Shown here: positions 1 to 6,178 of the stretch, one piece after another
Layout: each line of letters starts with the position of its first letter
How positions within the stretch are numbered: the first letter of the stretch is position 1
Origin: an uncultured Chlorobiaceae bacterium
GTDB taxonomy: Bacteria > Bacteroidota > Chlorobiia > Chlorobiales > Chlorobiaceae
Direction of reading: 5' to 3'
NCBI GenBank assembly: GCA_903838095.1
Contig: CAILXE010000288.1
Span: 1-9,677 of the forward strand
DNA: 9,677 nucleotides
Translations under genes and position numbers: made by a program
Notes under the pieces: generated by a model
Database searches by the model: none
The model's input: the letters and a program-made list of their open reading frames with translations, nothing else
Told to the model about the DNA's origin: nothing

Positions 1-166
1 CTTTCAACTGAAATCCTTCATGGTGAAGTGTCTGAAGAAGATTGTCACCAAAAAGTTTTCGGGTATGATCATCAAACAGCACCACAGTTTTTTTTGACAA
101 TCCATGGGCTTTGAACAACTCTCCCAATCCGGCAACAACCGGCGTTCCAACGATAATCGTACTCAC
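1..166 (-). CDS. aroB: 3-dehydroquinate synthase, N-terminal part (runs off the left edge)
   Basis: Second enzyme of the common shikimate pathway: it converts DAHP to 3-dehydroquinate in the cytoplasm, using NAD and a divalent metal. Only the first 55 codons are inside the window. The reading is (M)STIIVGTPVVAGLGELF followed by KKTVVLFDDHTRKLFG, which fits the start of the AroB Rossmann-like domain, where the VVLFDD strand leads into the NAD-binding region. The start is taken as GTG at 166-164 because the frame is not convincing further upstream; no strong Shine-Dalgarno is visible. It lies 12 bp downstream of aroK on the same strand, and an aroK-aroB pair is a common operon arrangement, which supports the call. 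The catalytic residues are outside the window, so the identification rests on the N-terminus plus context. Confidence 0.8.
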   Translation of the reverse strand, partial: MSTIIVGTPVVAGLGELFKAHGLSKKTVVLFDDHTRKLFGDNLLQTLHHEGFQLK

Positions 167-178
167 GTATGTTTTTAT

Positions 179-754
179 TTATTGATCACTTGCAGTGGTG
201 GCGGCATTTCGTACATACCGTTCTATTTTTCTGGTCAGCTCTTCGACTGTTGAGCCAATACGTTTCACATCGGTTTCAACAGTGATATCCGCGCTTTTGT
301 AACGAGGTTCCCGTTTTGAAAAAATCGTTGTGATTTTTCCCTCAATTTCCTCACGAGAGAGTTTTTGTCCCTTTTCGCCAATAAGTAACGGCCGGTCAGT
401 TTTGTTGCAGAGTCGTCTTGCCAGGGTTTTGATGGGTGATTTCAGATAAACCAAAGTGCCTGATTGCTGGATAAGCGAATACGATTGGTCATTTTCCAGC
501 ACTCCACCTCCAAGCGAGATCACCATCTCATTTTTCGTCACAAGACTTTTAAGCGTTAACATCTCCAGATTTCTGAAGTAGCGTTCCCCATCTTCTGCAA
601 AAATATTGGTAATCGTTTTCCCGGCCTCTTTTTCAATAGCCTGATCAAGGTCAATGAACTCATAGCCAAGCGAATTCGCCAACAGAGGGCCTATGGTTGA
701 CTTGCCTGATCCACTGAATCCAGTCAAAAAAATCAGCGAGTGTTGCTTATCCAC
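179..754 (-). CDS. aroK: Shikimate kinase
   Basis: Phosphorylates shikimate to shikimate-3-phosphate with ATP, the fifth step of chorismate synthesis (cytoplasmic). The 191-residue protein is of normal family length. Visible motifs are the Walker A loop GFSGSGKST (residues 12-20), the shikimate-binding acidic stretch FIDLDQAIE (33-41), the substrate-binding Arg in RYFRNLE (R61), the LGGGV glycine triplet (81-85) and the lid arginine in DRPLL (120-124). The start is GTG at 754, because an in-frame TAA lies two codons upstream and no ATG alternative precedes the P-loop. It is followed by aroB 12 bp downstream, probably co-transcribed, and is divergent from the aminotransferase gene. The protein looks intact with nothing unusual. 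Confidence 0.95.
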   Translation of the reverse strand: MDKQHSLIFLTGFSGSGKSTIGPLLANSLGYEFIDLDQAIEKEAGKTITNIFAEDGERYFRNLEMLTLKSLVTKNEMVISLGGGVLENDQSYSLIQQSGTLVYLKSPIKTLARRLCNKTDRPLLIGEKGQKLSREEIEGKITTIFSKREPRYKSADITVETDVKRIGSTVEELTRKIERYVRNAATTASDQ

Positions 755-1041
755 TGTTTATTTATTCAAATGCCATCAGTTACCTCAAGAGAGCCGCGAC
801 GTTTTACCATGAATCAGAAAATAAACAAAATCGGTCATCTCTCCCGTCCAAAAAAATCTTTTTGCTCAGATATGTACTTGCTGAATCATAGTGGCTTTTC
901 ACCAGCTTCAAAACGTGCGGCATTGTTCCAAGAGCGCTCAAATATCTCATGCTGGTATTTACAATCAAAAAAGTTCGATATTATTGTTCAAATCAGCAGG
1001 AAATAATGAACTCTGTCCCCTGTCCCTAAAACACAGTATCC
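755..1041. other. Divergent intergenic region between aroK and the aminotransferase
   Basis: This 287-bp spacer separates two divergent genes and must carry both promoters, but I see no pair of convincing -35/-10 boxes on either strand. Two overlapping plus-strand open frames here (about 740-1006 and 891-1187) are rich in Ser/Lys/Arg, have no recognisable domain and run into the aminotransferase gene in another frame, so I regard them as chance. A perfect tandem 7-mer, CTGTCCC twice, sits at 1013-1026 just before the aminotransferase start. Confidence 0.6.
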
Positions 1042-2220
1042 ATGCCAGAAACAAGCAGGCGAACAAGCCATTTTACAGAATCAATTATACGGAGAATGAC
1101 CCGGGTGGCGAACGACTGTGCCGCAATCAATCTGTCGCAAGGGTTTCCAGACTTCGATCCGCCAGAAGCATTGCTGGTTGCGGCTGAACGCGCAGGTCGG
1201 CAGGGCCCGCACCAGTATGCAGTGACCTGGGGAGCCGCAAATTTTCGTCAGGCTTTTGCCCGCAAACAATCACGATTCATGGGAATTCCTGTTGATCCTG
1301 AAGCAAACGTGGTGGTGACCTGCGGCAGTACGGAAGCGATGATGGCAGCCATGATGACTGCCTGCAATCCGGGAGACAAGGTTATCATCTTTTCGCCGTT
1401 CTATGAAAACTATACCGCCGACACCATTCTCACCGGTTCAATTCCTGTCTATGTTCCATTGCGCCCACCGGATTTTTCCTTTGACCCGGATGAACTCCGG
1501 CAAGCATTTGTGCAGCACAACCCAAAAGCATTGATCCTGTGTAATCCGGGCAACCCAACAGGAAAAGTCTTCTCGCAGTATGAACTTGAAATCATTGCAA
1601 ACCTTGCCATTGAATTCGATACTTTTGTCATTACTGACGAGGTTTATGAGCACATCGTTTATGCCCCGCACAATCACAAAAGCATCGCCACTTTGCCGGA
1701 TATGTTTGAACGCACCATCACGTGCAGTTCTCTCTCCAAAACCTATTCAATCACGGGATGGAGGCTTGGAACAGTGGTGGCTGCGCCCCGTGTTATTGAT
1801 GCGATCCGCAAGGTGCATGACTTCCTGACCGTCGGAGCGGCAGCGCCTCTGCAGGAAGCTGCCGTAACCGCGCTGGAATTTCCCGATTCCTATTATGAGG
1901 CACTTCAGGTGAGTTATACCGAAAAACGGGATATTTTTCTCGGTTGGCTTGACAAGGCAGGGCTCTCCTATACGCGGCCACAGGGCGCCTATTATGTGAT
2001 GGTTGATGTTGGTGAATTCGGTGTTACCGATGACCTCGTCTTTTGTGAATGGCTGGCACGTACTGTTGGAGTTGCCGCAGTTCCCGGATCAAGTTTTTTC
2101 CGTGAACCGGTGAATAACCTGATCAGGTTTCACTTTGCAAAACAGGCAGAGACTCTCAATGCGGCAGGAGAACGTCTGCTGACGTTACGTGTGCAGGCGA
2201 AAAATTTCAGGAATGGTTGA
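1042..2220 (+). CDS. PLP-dependent class I/II aminotransferase (aspartate/methionine/kynurenine-type)
   Basis: A fold-type I, pyridoxal-phosphate enzyme transferring an amino group between an amino acid and a 2-oxo acid in the cytoplasm. The 392-residue length is typical. Conserved landmarks are INLSQGFPDFDPP near residue 29, Asn171 in NPGNPTGK (PLP O3' contact), Asp199 and Tyr202 in ITDEVYEH (pyridine N and O3'), Lys233 in SSLSKTYSITGWRLG (Schiff base) and Arg362 in NLIRFHFAK (carboxylate binding). The LSQGFPDF start resembles the methionine/kynurenine aminotransferase subgroup more than classical AspC, but substrate cannot be fixed from sequence. ATG at 1042 is chosen because it starts a normal-length protein; its Shine-Dalgarno is weak. 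The stop overlaps the next gene by 8 bp, so the two are translationally coupled. Confidence 0.92.
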   Translation: MPETSRRTSHFTESIIRRMTRVANDCAAINLSQGFPDFDPPEALLVAAERAGRQGPHQYAVTWGAANFRQAFARKQSRFMGIPVDPEANVVVTCGSTEAMMAAMMTACNPGDKVIIFSPFYENYTADTILTGSIPVYVPLRPPDFSFDPDELRQAFVQHNPKALILCNPGNPTGKVFSQYELEIIANLAIEFDTFVITDEVYEHIVYAPHNHKSIATLPDMFERTITCSSLSKTYSITGWRLGTVVAAPRVIDAIRKVHDFLTVGAAAPLQEAAVTALEFPDSYYEALQVSYTEKRDIFLGWLDKAGLSYTRPQGAYYVMVDVGEFGVTDDLVFCEWLARTVGVAAVPGSSFFREPVNNLIRFHFAKQAETLNAAGERLLTLRVQAKNFRNG

Positions 2221-2653
2221 GATCATAAAACCCATTGCGAAACTCGACCAGATACGATCCTTGCTTGACGAAAGCGGGTTGCAGGTTTCTGATATTTCGC
2301 ACGTTCATTGTCCATTATTTTTTGGCATTCAATCTGATTCCTGTCTTATCGCCGTTATCGGCCTCGAACTTTTCGGCCCGGTGGGCCTGATTCGCTCCCT
2401 TGCCGTATCCAAAGCTCATCGTGGTAACCGGTTGGCACATCAGCTTGTTTCTTTTGCAGAGCATTATGCTGCTGAACGGGGTGTTGATACATTATTTCTG
2501 CTGACCACAACCGCTTCCGTATTCTTTCAGCAGCTTGGATACGAACAGGTTGCGCGTTCTGATGTTCCACAGGCGATTCGTACCACGTCGCAGTTTTCAT
2601 CTCTTTGCCCGGCGTCGTCGGATGTTCTCAGTAAAAGGATAGCGGGCGGCTAA
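2213..2653 (+). CDS. GNAT N-acetyltransferase, ArsN2-like
   Basis: A 146-residue acetyl-CoA-dependent acetyltransferase of the GNAT superfamily. The pattern IRSLAVSKAHRGNRLAHQLV (residues 60-79), then LFLLTTTASVFFQQLGY (94-110) and AIRTTSQFSSLCPASS (121-136), is the layout of the family annotated as arsenic-resistance acetyltransferase ArsN2. The acetyl-CoA loop is slightly unusual: HRGNRLA has Arg where the first glycine of the usual Q/R-x-x-G-x-G/A is expected. I choose ATG 2213, inside the end of the aminotransferase, over the earlier GTG at 2189, because family homology begins about there and the stop-start overlap suggests coupling. No other ars gene is in view, so the real substrate is open: a small amine or amino acid processed with the upstream aminotransferase is equally possible. 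Confidence 0.8.
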   Translation: MVEIIKPIAKLDQIRSLLDESGLQVSDISHVHCPLFFGIQSDSCLIAVIGLELFGPVGLIRSLAVSKAHRGNRLAHQLVSFAEHYAAERGVDTLFLLTTTASVFFQQLGYEQVARSDVPQAIRTTSQFSSLCPASSDVLSKRIAGG

Positions 2654-2979
2654 ATCGTGATACGGGGCGGCATTGCAAGCTGGTGAGTTTTGATGCCCTG
2701 AGATTGTTTACTATACTGGGACAAGAGAGGAAAAAACTGGTATTCTGCTTTTTCCGACACAGGCCGATAGCTCTCAGATGATCAGTTTTTTATGCAAAAA
2801 TGAGATGCCAAAACAATTACCTGGACTGTGAAAAGGCGACGGTATCGTGAAGTGAATAATTTCTTGGCAAGCGACTGTATGTGACGACTGAAATAAATAA
2901 GTAATTGTTAAAAATGGTATCTTGAGCATATCGGCAGACTATCTTGAACAAACTCTTGCTGACAACATTTTTAACATTC
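2654..2979. other. Intergenic/decayed stretch between the housekeeping genes and the accessory block
   Basis: These 326 bases hold no gene I can support on either strand; stops are frequent in all frames. A weak hairpin, GGAAAAA (2729-2735) with TTTTTCC (2749-2755) around a 13-nt loop, could help end transcription of the acetyltransferase gene, but it is A/T-rich and lacks a GC stem. The last 90 bases contain an open tail with the reading LSISADYLEQTLADNIFNI, ending in TGA at 2988-2990 and so overlapping the dinD-like start. This could be the 3' end of an eroded upstream gene, but I do not recognise it. Confidence 0.5.
2729..2755 (+). terminator. Weak candidate hairpin after the acetyltransferase gene
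   Basis: A 7-bp perfect inverted repeat GGAAAAA/TTTTTCC with a 13-nt loop lies 75 bp after the acetyltransferase stop. The stem is only 2 GC pairs strong; its 3' arm is U-rich in RNA. Low confidence, since similar A/T stems arise by chance. Confidence 0.2.
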
Positions 2980-3583
2980 ATGACCGCTGAAAACTGAAGT
3001 TATTCAAACACTGACGACAACGTTTGAGGCTCATGCCCAGAAGGTGTAAAGCGGCGTTGAGTATTGGTTTGCCCGTGATCTTCAGCATCTGCTTGGTTAT
3101 GGGGAGTGGCGCAACTTTAATGTTGCTATTGCCAAGGCAAAAGCGGCCTGTGAAGTTTCGGGTCACACGGTTGGTGACCATTTTGTTGACATCAACAAAA
3201 TGGTCGAGCTTGGCTCTGGCAGCAAGCGCGAAGTGGCGGATATCATGCTCACGCGGTATGCCTGCTATCTCATTGCTCAGAATGGTGATCCACGAAAGCA
3301 AGAGATCGCGTTTGCGCCCACCATCATCCTGAAAGCCAAAGATTTTGCCACTGAAATTACCATATTCAATACACGAGAACACCGGATGAAAAGCGAAGGG
3401 GCGATTTCGACTGAGCACATTACCAATAACGAGGCAGTACGCAATACCTTACTTGAACGAGGCATTCGCCCGGAATCGTTGCCTTCTGCCGAAGACGTGA
3501 AGAAGGTCGAACGCCGACTCGCCTCTGAAGAAAAGAGGTCGTTGAAAAATCCTGACGGCTTGAGCGAGCCAATTGAGGAGTGA
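2980..3583 (+). pseudogene. dinD: dinD-like gene (DNA-damage-inducible protein D family), inactivated
   Basis: Homologue of DinD, an SOS-linked protein that in many bacteria is encoded within type I restriction-modification operons. Recognisable pieces are KTEVIQTL near the start, GVEYWFARDLQHLLGYGEWR, CEVSGHTVGDHF, LTRYACYLIAQNGDP, and a C-terminal part KAKDFATEITIFNTRE with LLERGIRPE and EDVKKVERRLA. Three lesions are visible. The start ATG ACC GCT GAA at 2980 is out of frame with the body, as if two A residues were lost from an A-run near 2990-2993. An in-frame TAA sits at 3047-3049. The reading jumps at about 3318 from QEIAFA directly to PTIILKAKDF, skipping the central region of roughly 80-100 residues found in family members. 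The 3' end is 4 bp before rhuM, which keeps a good Shine-Dalgarno inside it. Function is almost certainly lost. Confidence 0.85.
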
Positions 3584-3590
3584 TGGAATG
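3320..3590 (+). repeat. Direct repeat copy 1 (dinD 3' end plus rhuM start signal)
   Basis: This 271-nt segment, from ACCATCATCC to TGATGGAATG, aligns almost gap-free with 4749-5023. The only length differences are one extra codon and one extra base in the second copy. Divergence is substantial by eye (synonymous and amino-acid changes), so this is an old duplication or two related loci, not a recent copy. Confidence 0.85.
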
Positions 3591-4634
3591 GACAAACCAG
3601 AAACAACATTAATGCCAGCAACCGGAGAGTTTCTTCTCTATCAAAATGAGAGTGGCAAGATAAAAATTGAGGTTCGGCTGGAAAATGAAACCCTCTGGCT
3701 GACACAGCAGCAGATGGCTGAGCTGTTTCAGACCACACAGCAGAACATTAGTTTGCATCTCCAAAATATCTATGACGAAGGGGAATTGAAGCGCGAGGCA
3801 ACTCACAAGGAATACTTGTCAGTTCGTCAGGAAGGAAATCGCCAAGTTACTCGTGCTCTTGATTTCTACAATCTTGACGCAATCATCTCCGTTGGCTACC
3901 GTGTTAAAAGCGCTGTCGCAACCCGATTTCGCATCTGGGCGACCCAAACCCTCCGCGAGTTCATTGTCAAAGGTTTTATACTTGACGATGAGCGGCTCAA
4001 GAATCCTGACCAGCCTTTTGATTATTTCGACGAGCTGCTCAGGCGGATTCAGGACATTCGCACATCAGAGCGGCGCTTTTACCAGAAGATTACCGATATC
4101 TATGCTACCAGTATTGACTACGATCCGACGATGCCGGAGAGTATCGGATTTTTTCAAACCGTTCAGAACAAGATGCACTGGGCAATAACCGGCCAGACAG
4201 CAGCCGAAATCATTCACGCCCGAGCCGACAGCGCCAAGCCCAACATGGGTTTGACAAACTGGCGAGGGGCAAAGGTCCGTAAGGATGATGTAACCATTGC
4301 CAAGAACTATCTCAACGAAGAGGAGCTTGCGGCGCTGAACAACCTTGTGGAACAGTACCTTGTGTTTGCCGAGGGTCAGGCCATGCGTCGTGTACCTATG
4401 CACATGAAAGAGTGGATAGGCAAGCTTCATGGTTTTCTCACTCTCAATGACCGCGATATCCTCAACAACGCAGGCAGGATTTCGCATCAGATGGCCAAAG
4501 AACTCGCTGAGGCGGAATATGAAAAGTACAATCTGAAGCGAATTCGGCAGGCTGATGAGGCAGGAGGGGAATTCGAGAAAGCTGTCAGTCAATTGCCACC
4601 AAAGCCAACTCGTAAGAAAGGAGGGAAGCTGTGA
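3588..4634 (+). CDS. RhuM family protein
   Basis: A 348-residue protein of the virulence RhuM family, first named in a Salmonella pathogenicity island and since found mostly next to type I restriction-modification genes; its biochemical role is not established. Family hallmarks are VRLENETLWLTQQQMAELF, a DNA-binding-like helix-turn-helix pattern TTQQNISLHLQNIYDEGEL, FYNLDAIISVGYRV, and RFRIWATQTLREFIVKGF, followed by a helical C-terminal half with MKEWIGKL and a basic tail PTRKKGGKL. ATG at 3588 has AGGAG at 3576-3580 with 7-nt spacing; the in-frame TTG at 3573 would bury that site, so I reject it. The frame is complete and without lesions, standing out between broken neighbours. Its stop overlaps a GTG with a strong Shine-Dalgarno, showing it once led into another gene. 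Confidence 0.9.
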   Translation: MDKPETTLMPATGEFLLYQNESGKIKIEVRLENETLWLTQQQMAELFQTTQQNISLHLQNIYDEGELKREATHKEYLSVRQEGNRQVTRALDFYNLDAIISVGYRVKSAVATRFRIWATQTLREFIVKGFILDDERLKNPDQPFDYFDELLRRIQDIRTSERRFYQKITDIYATSIDYDPTMPESIGFFQTVQNKMHWAITGQTAAEIIHARADSAKPNMGLTNWRGAKVRKDDVTIAKNYLNEEELAALNNLVEQYLVFAEGQAMRRVPMHMKEWIGKLHGFLTLNDRDILNNAGRISHQMAKELAEAEYEKYNLKRIRQADEAGGEFEKAVSQLPPKPTRKKGGKL

Positions 4635-4783
4635 GCAATGAAACACTGATTGACATCAAAGGTGACCGGGCACTTTTTTGTAAAAGCACGCAGGCGATTC
4701 AGGTTGAGTGGCATGAACCGGATACGTCCACTGGCAGATTTTTCGCTCACCATCATCCTGAAAACCAAAGATTTTGCCACTGA
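4631..4783 (+). pseudogene. 5' stub of an unidentified gene that followed rhuM
   Basis: GTG at 4631 overlaps the rhuM stop (GTGA) and is preceded by a perfect AGGAGG at 4619-4624 with 6-nt spacing, which marks a genuine former start. The reading begins MSNETLIDIKGDRALF and continues to TGA at 4781. From about 4725 onward it lies out of frame over sequence that is homologous to dinD in another frame, so only about the first 30 codons belong to the original gene. I do not recognise the product. By position it could have been another gene of the restriction-modification operon, but nothing in the short peptide proves this. Confidence 0.45.
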
Positions 4784-5016
4784 AATTACCATATTCAATA
4801 CGCGGGAACACAGTATAAAATATGAAAAGGCTATTTCGACTGAGCACATTACCAACAAGGAGGTGGTTCGGAAAACTCTGCTTGAACGAGGCATTCGCCC
4901 GGAAACGCAGCCACCTGCAGAGGACGTGAAGAAGGTCGAACGAACGCCTTCTTGCCTTTGAAGAAAAGAGGTCGTTGAAGAATCCTGACGGCTTGACCGA
5001 GACAGTAGAGGAGTAA
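4725..5016 (+). pseudogene. dinD: Second dinD-like gene, 3' fragment with frameshift
   Basis: Reads RPLADFSLTIILKTKDF, then ATEITIFNTREHSIKYEK, then TLLERGIRPETQPPAEDVKK, matching the C-terminal third of DinD proteins and the first copy at 3320-3583. The 5' two-thirds are missing; the fragment is joined to the stub of another gene. An extra A at about 4944 (CGA-A-CGC) shifts the frame and gives an early TGA at 4959-4961. Removing it restores ERRLLAFEEK and a frame that runs to TAA at 5014-5016, just as in the first copy. This fragment precedes the hsdS remnant, whereas the first copy precedes rhuM, so the two copies represent two different gene neighbourhoods or a duplication. Confidence 0.85.
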
Positions 5017-5023
5017 TGGAATG
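4749..5023 (+). repeat. Direct repeat copy 2 (dinD 3' end plus ATG start signal)
   Basis: A 275-nt segment paired with 3320-3590. Both copies end with GAGGAG, a stop codon and GGAATG, so the translational start signal for the next gene is also repeated. In direct orientation about 1.43 kb apart, the copies flank rhuM and could in principle recombine to remove it. Confidence 0.85.
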
Positions 5024-5125
5024 AAAGTTGATAACTCTCCATGTACAATCCAAAACCTTCGCCACAAATGCGACTTGTTGTTGCTGCGTTTGCTTTCGGG
5101 GCAGTTCAAACTTAAGGATAACTGA
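5021..5125 (+). pseudogene. hsdS: hsdS C-terminal remnant (type I restriction specificity subunit)
   Basis: A 34-codon frame reading MKVDNSPCTIQNLRHK then CDLLLLRLLSGQFKLKDN. The pattern NLR-x-x-x-DLLLx-RLLSGQ is the usual end of HsdS subunits, commonly NLRxxRDLLLPxLxSGE/Q, after the second conserved coiled coil. Here the Arg before Asp is Cys and the Pro is Leu, consistent with drift after loss of function. ATG at 5021 sits behind GAGGAG, in the place where a full hsdS would start after dinD, so an internal deletion seems to have fused the hsdS start with its last 25 codons or so. Target recognition domains are entirely absent. It may still be translated as a short leader before the primase gene, which starts 3 bp after its stop. 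Confidence 0.65.
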
Positions 5126-5128
5126 ACC

Positions 5129-6178
5129 ATGAAAGCTAAGACAGATTTATCGCAGATAAAGCAGATCCCCATCATAGATGTTGCGAAACGACTTGGTATT
5201 GAGGTTCGCGGAACGAAGGCGATGTGCTTTATGGGGCATGACAAATCTTCGCCGAGTTTGTCTTTCTCAGTAAGTTATAATAATTGGCGATGTTTTGGAG
5301 CCTGTGGAAAACGTGGTGATGGCCTCAATTTGGTAATGGAGAAAGAAGGGCTGGATTTTAACGCTGCCCTTGAATGGTTTGCTATTAATTTTTCCGTTGA
5401 TGTCATGCGGCAATTTCGTGGGCAGCGCAAGCAAACTCGTTCGCTCAAGTCCCAGAAAGCTGAGGTTGCTCAACAAGTTCAAAAACAGTCCGAATTTTTT
5501 TCAGATACGGAGCTTTACACTTGGTTTATCGATAAATGTGCTGTTGTTTCAAACCCCATAGGAGTAAACTACTTGGTCTCGCATGGAATTTCTGATGAGG
5601 CGGCAAGTTGCTTTAACCTTCGCCAGATGAGCAATCCCGCGTATGCCTTTAGTATGCTTGTGCAGCAGTGGGGGGAGGATAGGGTTTATCGTTGTGGGAT
5701 TGCATGGGGAAGTGATGGTAAACCCAAAAGTTTGATTTGGGGTTCGTATGCTCTTTTGTTTCCTTTTTACGATCAAGGGAAAATCACTTATATCCAAGCC
5801 AGAATGTTTGAGCAAGGGCCAAAGTTTCTGAATTTGCGCGGTATTACAAAACCGTTGTTCAATGCAGACCGTCTTAATAGTCTTACGGCTGGGCCGACGG
5901 TATATCTTTGCGAAGGCGTGCCCGATGTAGTGTCTCTGGAATCCAAGGGTCTGATTGCTTTGGGTGTTCTCGGTGCGACTTCGTTTCGTGCCGAGTGGGT
6001 TGACCAATTTTTAAAATTCAAGGTAGTTATTCTGGGTGATGGTGATGATGGGGGAGCCAAGTTCGCAAGGGATATTTCCAAGTATTTCATGGATCGCGGT
6101 AAACCAGTTGAATGTATGAGACTGCCAAAAGGTAAAGATGTTTCAGATGTGCTGGCACAAAATGGGAGTGTTAAATGA
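5129..6178 (+). CDS. Compact DnaG-like primase (CHC2 zinc finger plus Toprim)
   Basis: A 349-residue protein built like the DnaG catalytic part without the helicase-binding C-terminus. A CHC2-type zinc finger is seen at C33, H37, C55 and C59, followed by GKRGDGLNLVM (60-70). The ligand spacing is C-x3-H and C-x3-C instead of DnaG's C-x2-H and C-x2-C. The RNA-polymerase-like core shows LLFPFYDQGKITYIQARMF from residue 209 and PKFLNLRG at 231, equivalent to DnaG's FPI...GR...PKYLN. The Toprim domain has Glu262 in LCEGVPD and the metal-binding acids D304 and D306 in GDGDDGG. All expected catalytic positions are present, so RNA primer synthesis is plausible. The start has AAGGAT at 5114-5119. It overlaps the RT start by ATGA, so the two are made together. 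Phage or plasmid replication primase is the alternative, but no helicase or replication gene is nearby. Confidence 0.88.
   Translation: MKAKTDLSQIKQIPIIDVAKRLGIEVRGTKAMCFMGHDKSSPSLSFSVSYNNWRCFGACGKRGDGLNLVMEKEGLDFNAALEWFAINFSVDVMRQFRGQRKQTRSLKSQKAEVAQQVQKQSEFFSDTELYTWFIDKCAVVSNPIGVNYLVSHGISDEAASCFNLRQMSNPAYAFSMLVQQWGEDRVYRCGIAWGSDGKPKSLIWGSYALLFPFYDQGKITYIQARMFEQGPKFLNLRGITKPLFNADRLNSLTAGPTVYLCEGVPDVVSLESKGLIALGVLGATSFRAEWVDQFLKFKVVILGDGDDGGAKFARDISKYFMDRGKPVECMRLPKGKDVSDVLAQNGSVK

Noticed and set aside
1013..1026. Perfect tandem CTGTCCC repeat before the aminotransferase start
   Set aside because: Only two short units; no regulatory meaning can be supported from one copy.
740..1187. Two overlapping plus-strand open frames of 88 and 98 codons between aroK and the aminotransferase
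   Set aside because: No recognisable domain, no good ribosome sites, low-complexity composition, and the second runs into the aminotransferase gene in another frame.
4065..5065. Long minus-strand open frames opposite rhuM and the second dinD fragment
   Set aside because: They are antisense shadows of the plus-strand genes; similar ones lie opposite both dinD copies because the copies are homologous.
5129..6178. Primase as part of a prophage or plasmid replication module
   Set aside because: No helicase, replication initiator, integrase or phage structural gene in the window, and the gene is translationally coupled to the RT. Not excluded outside the window.
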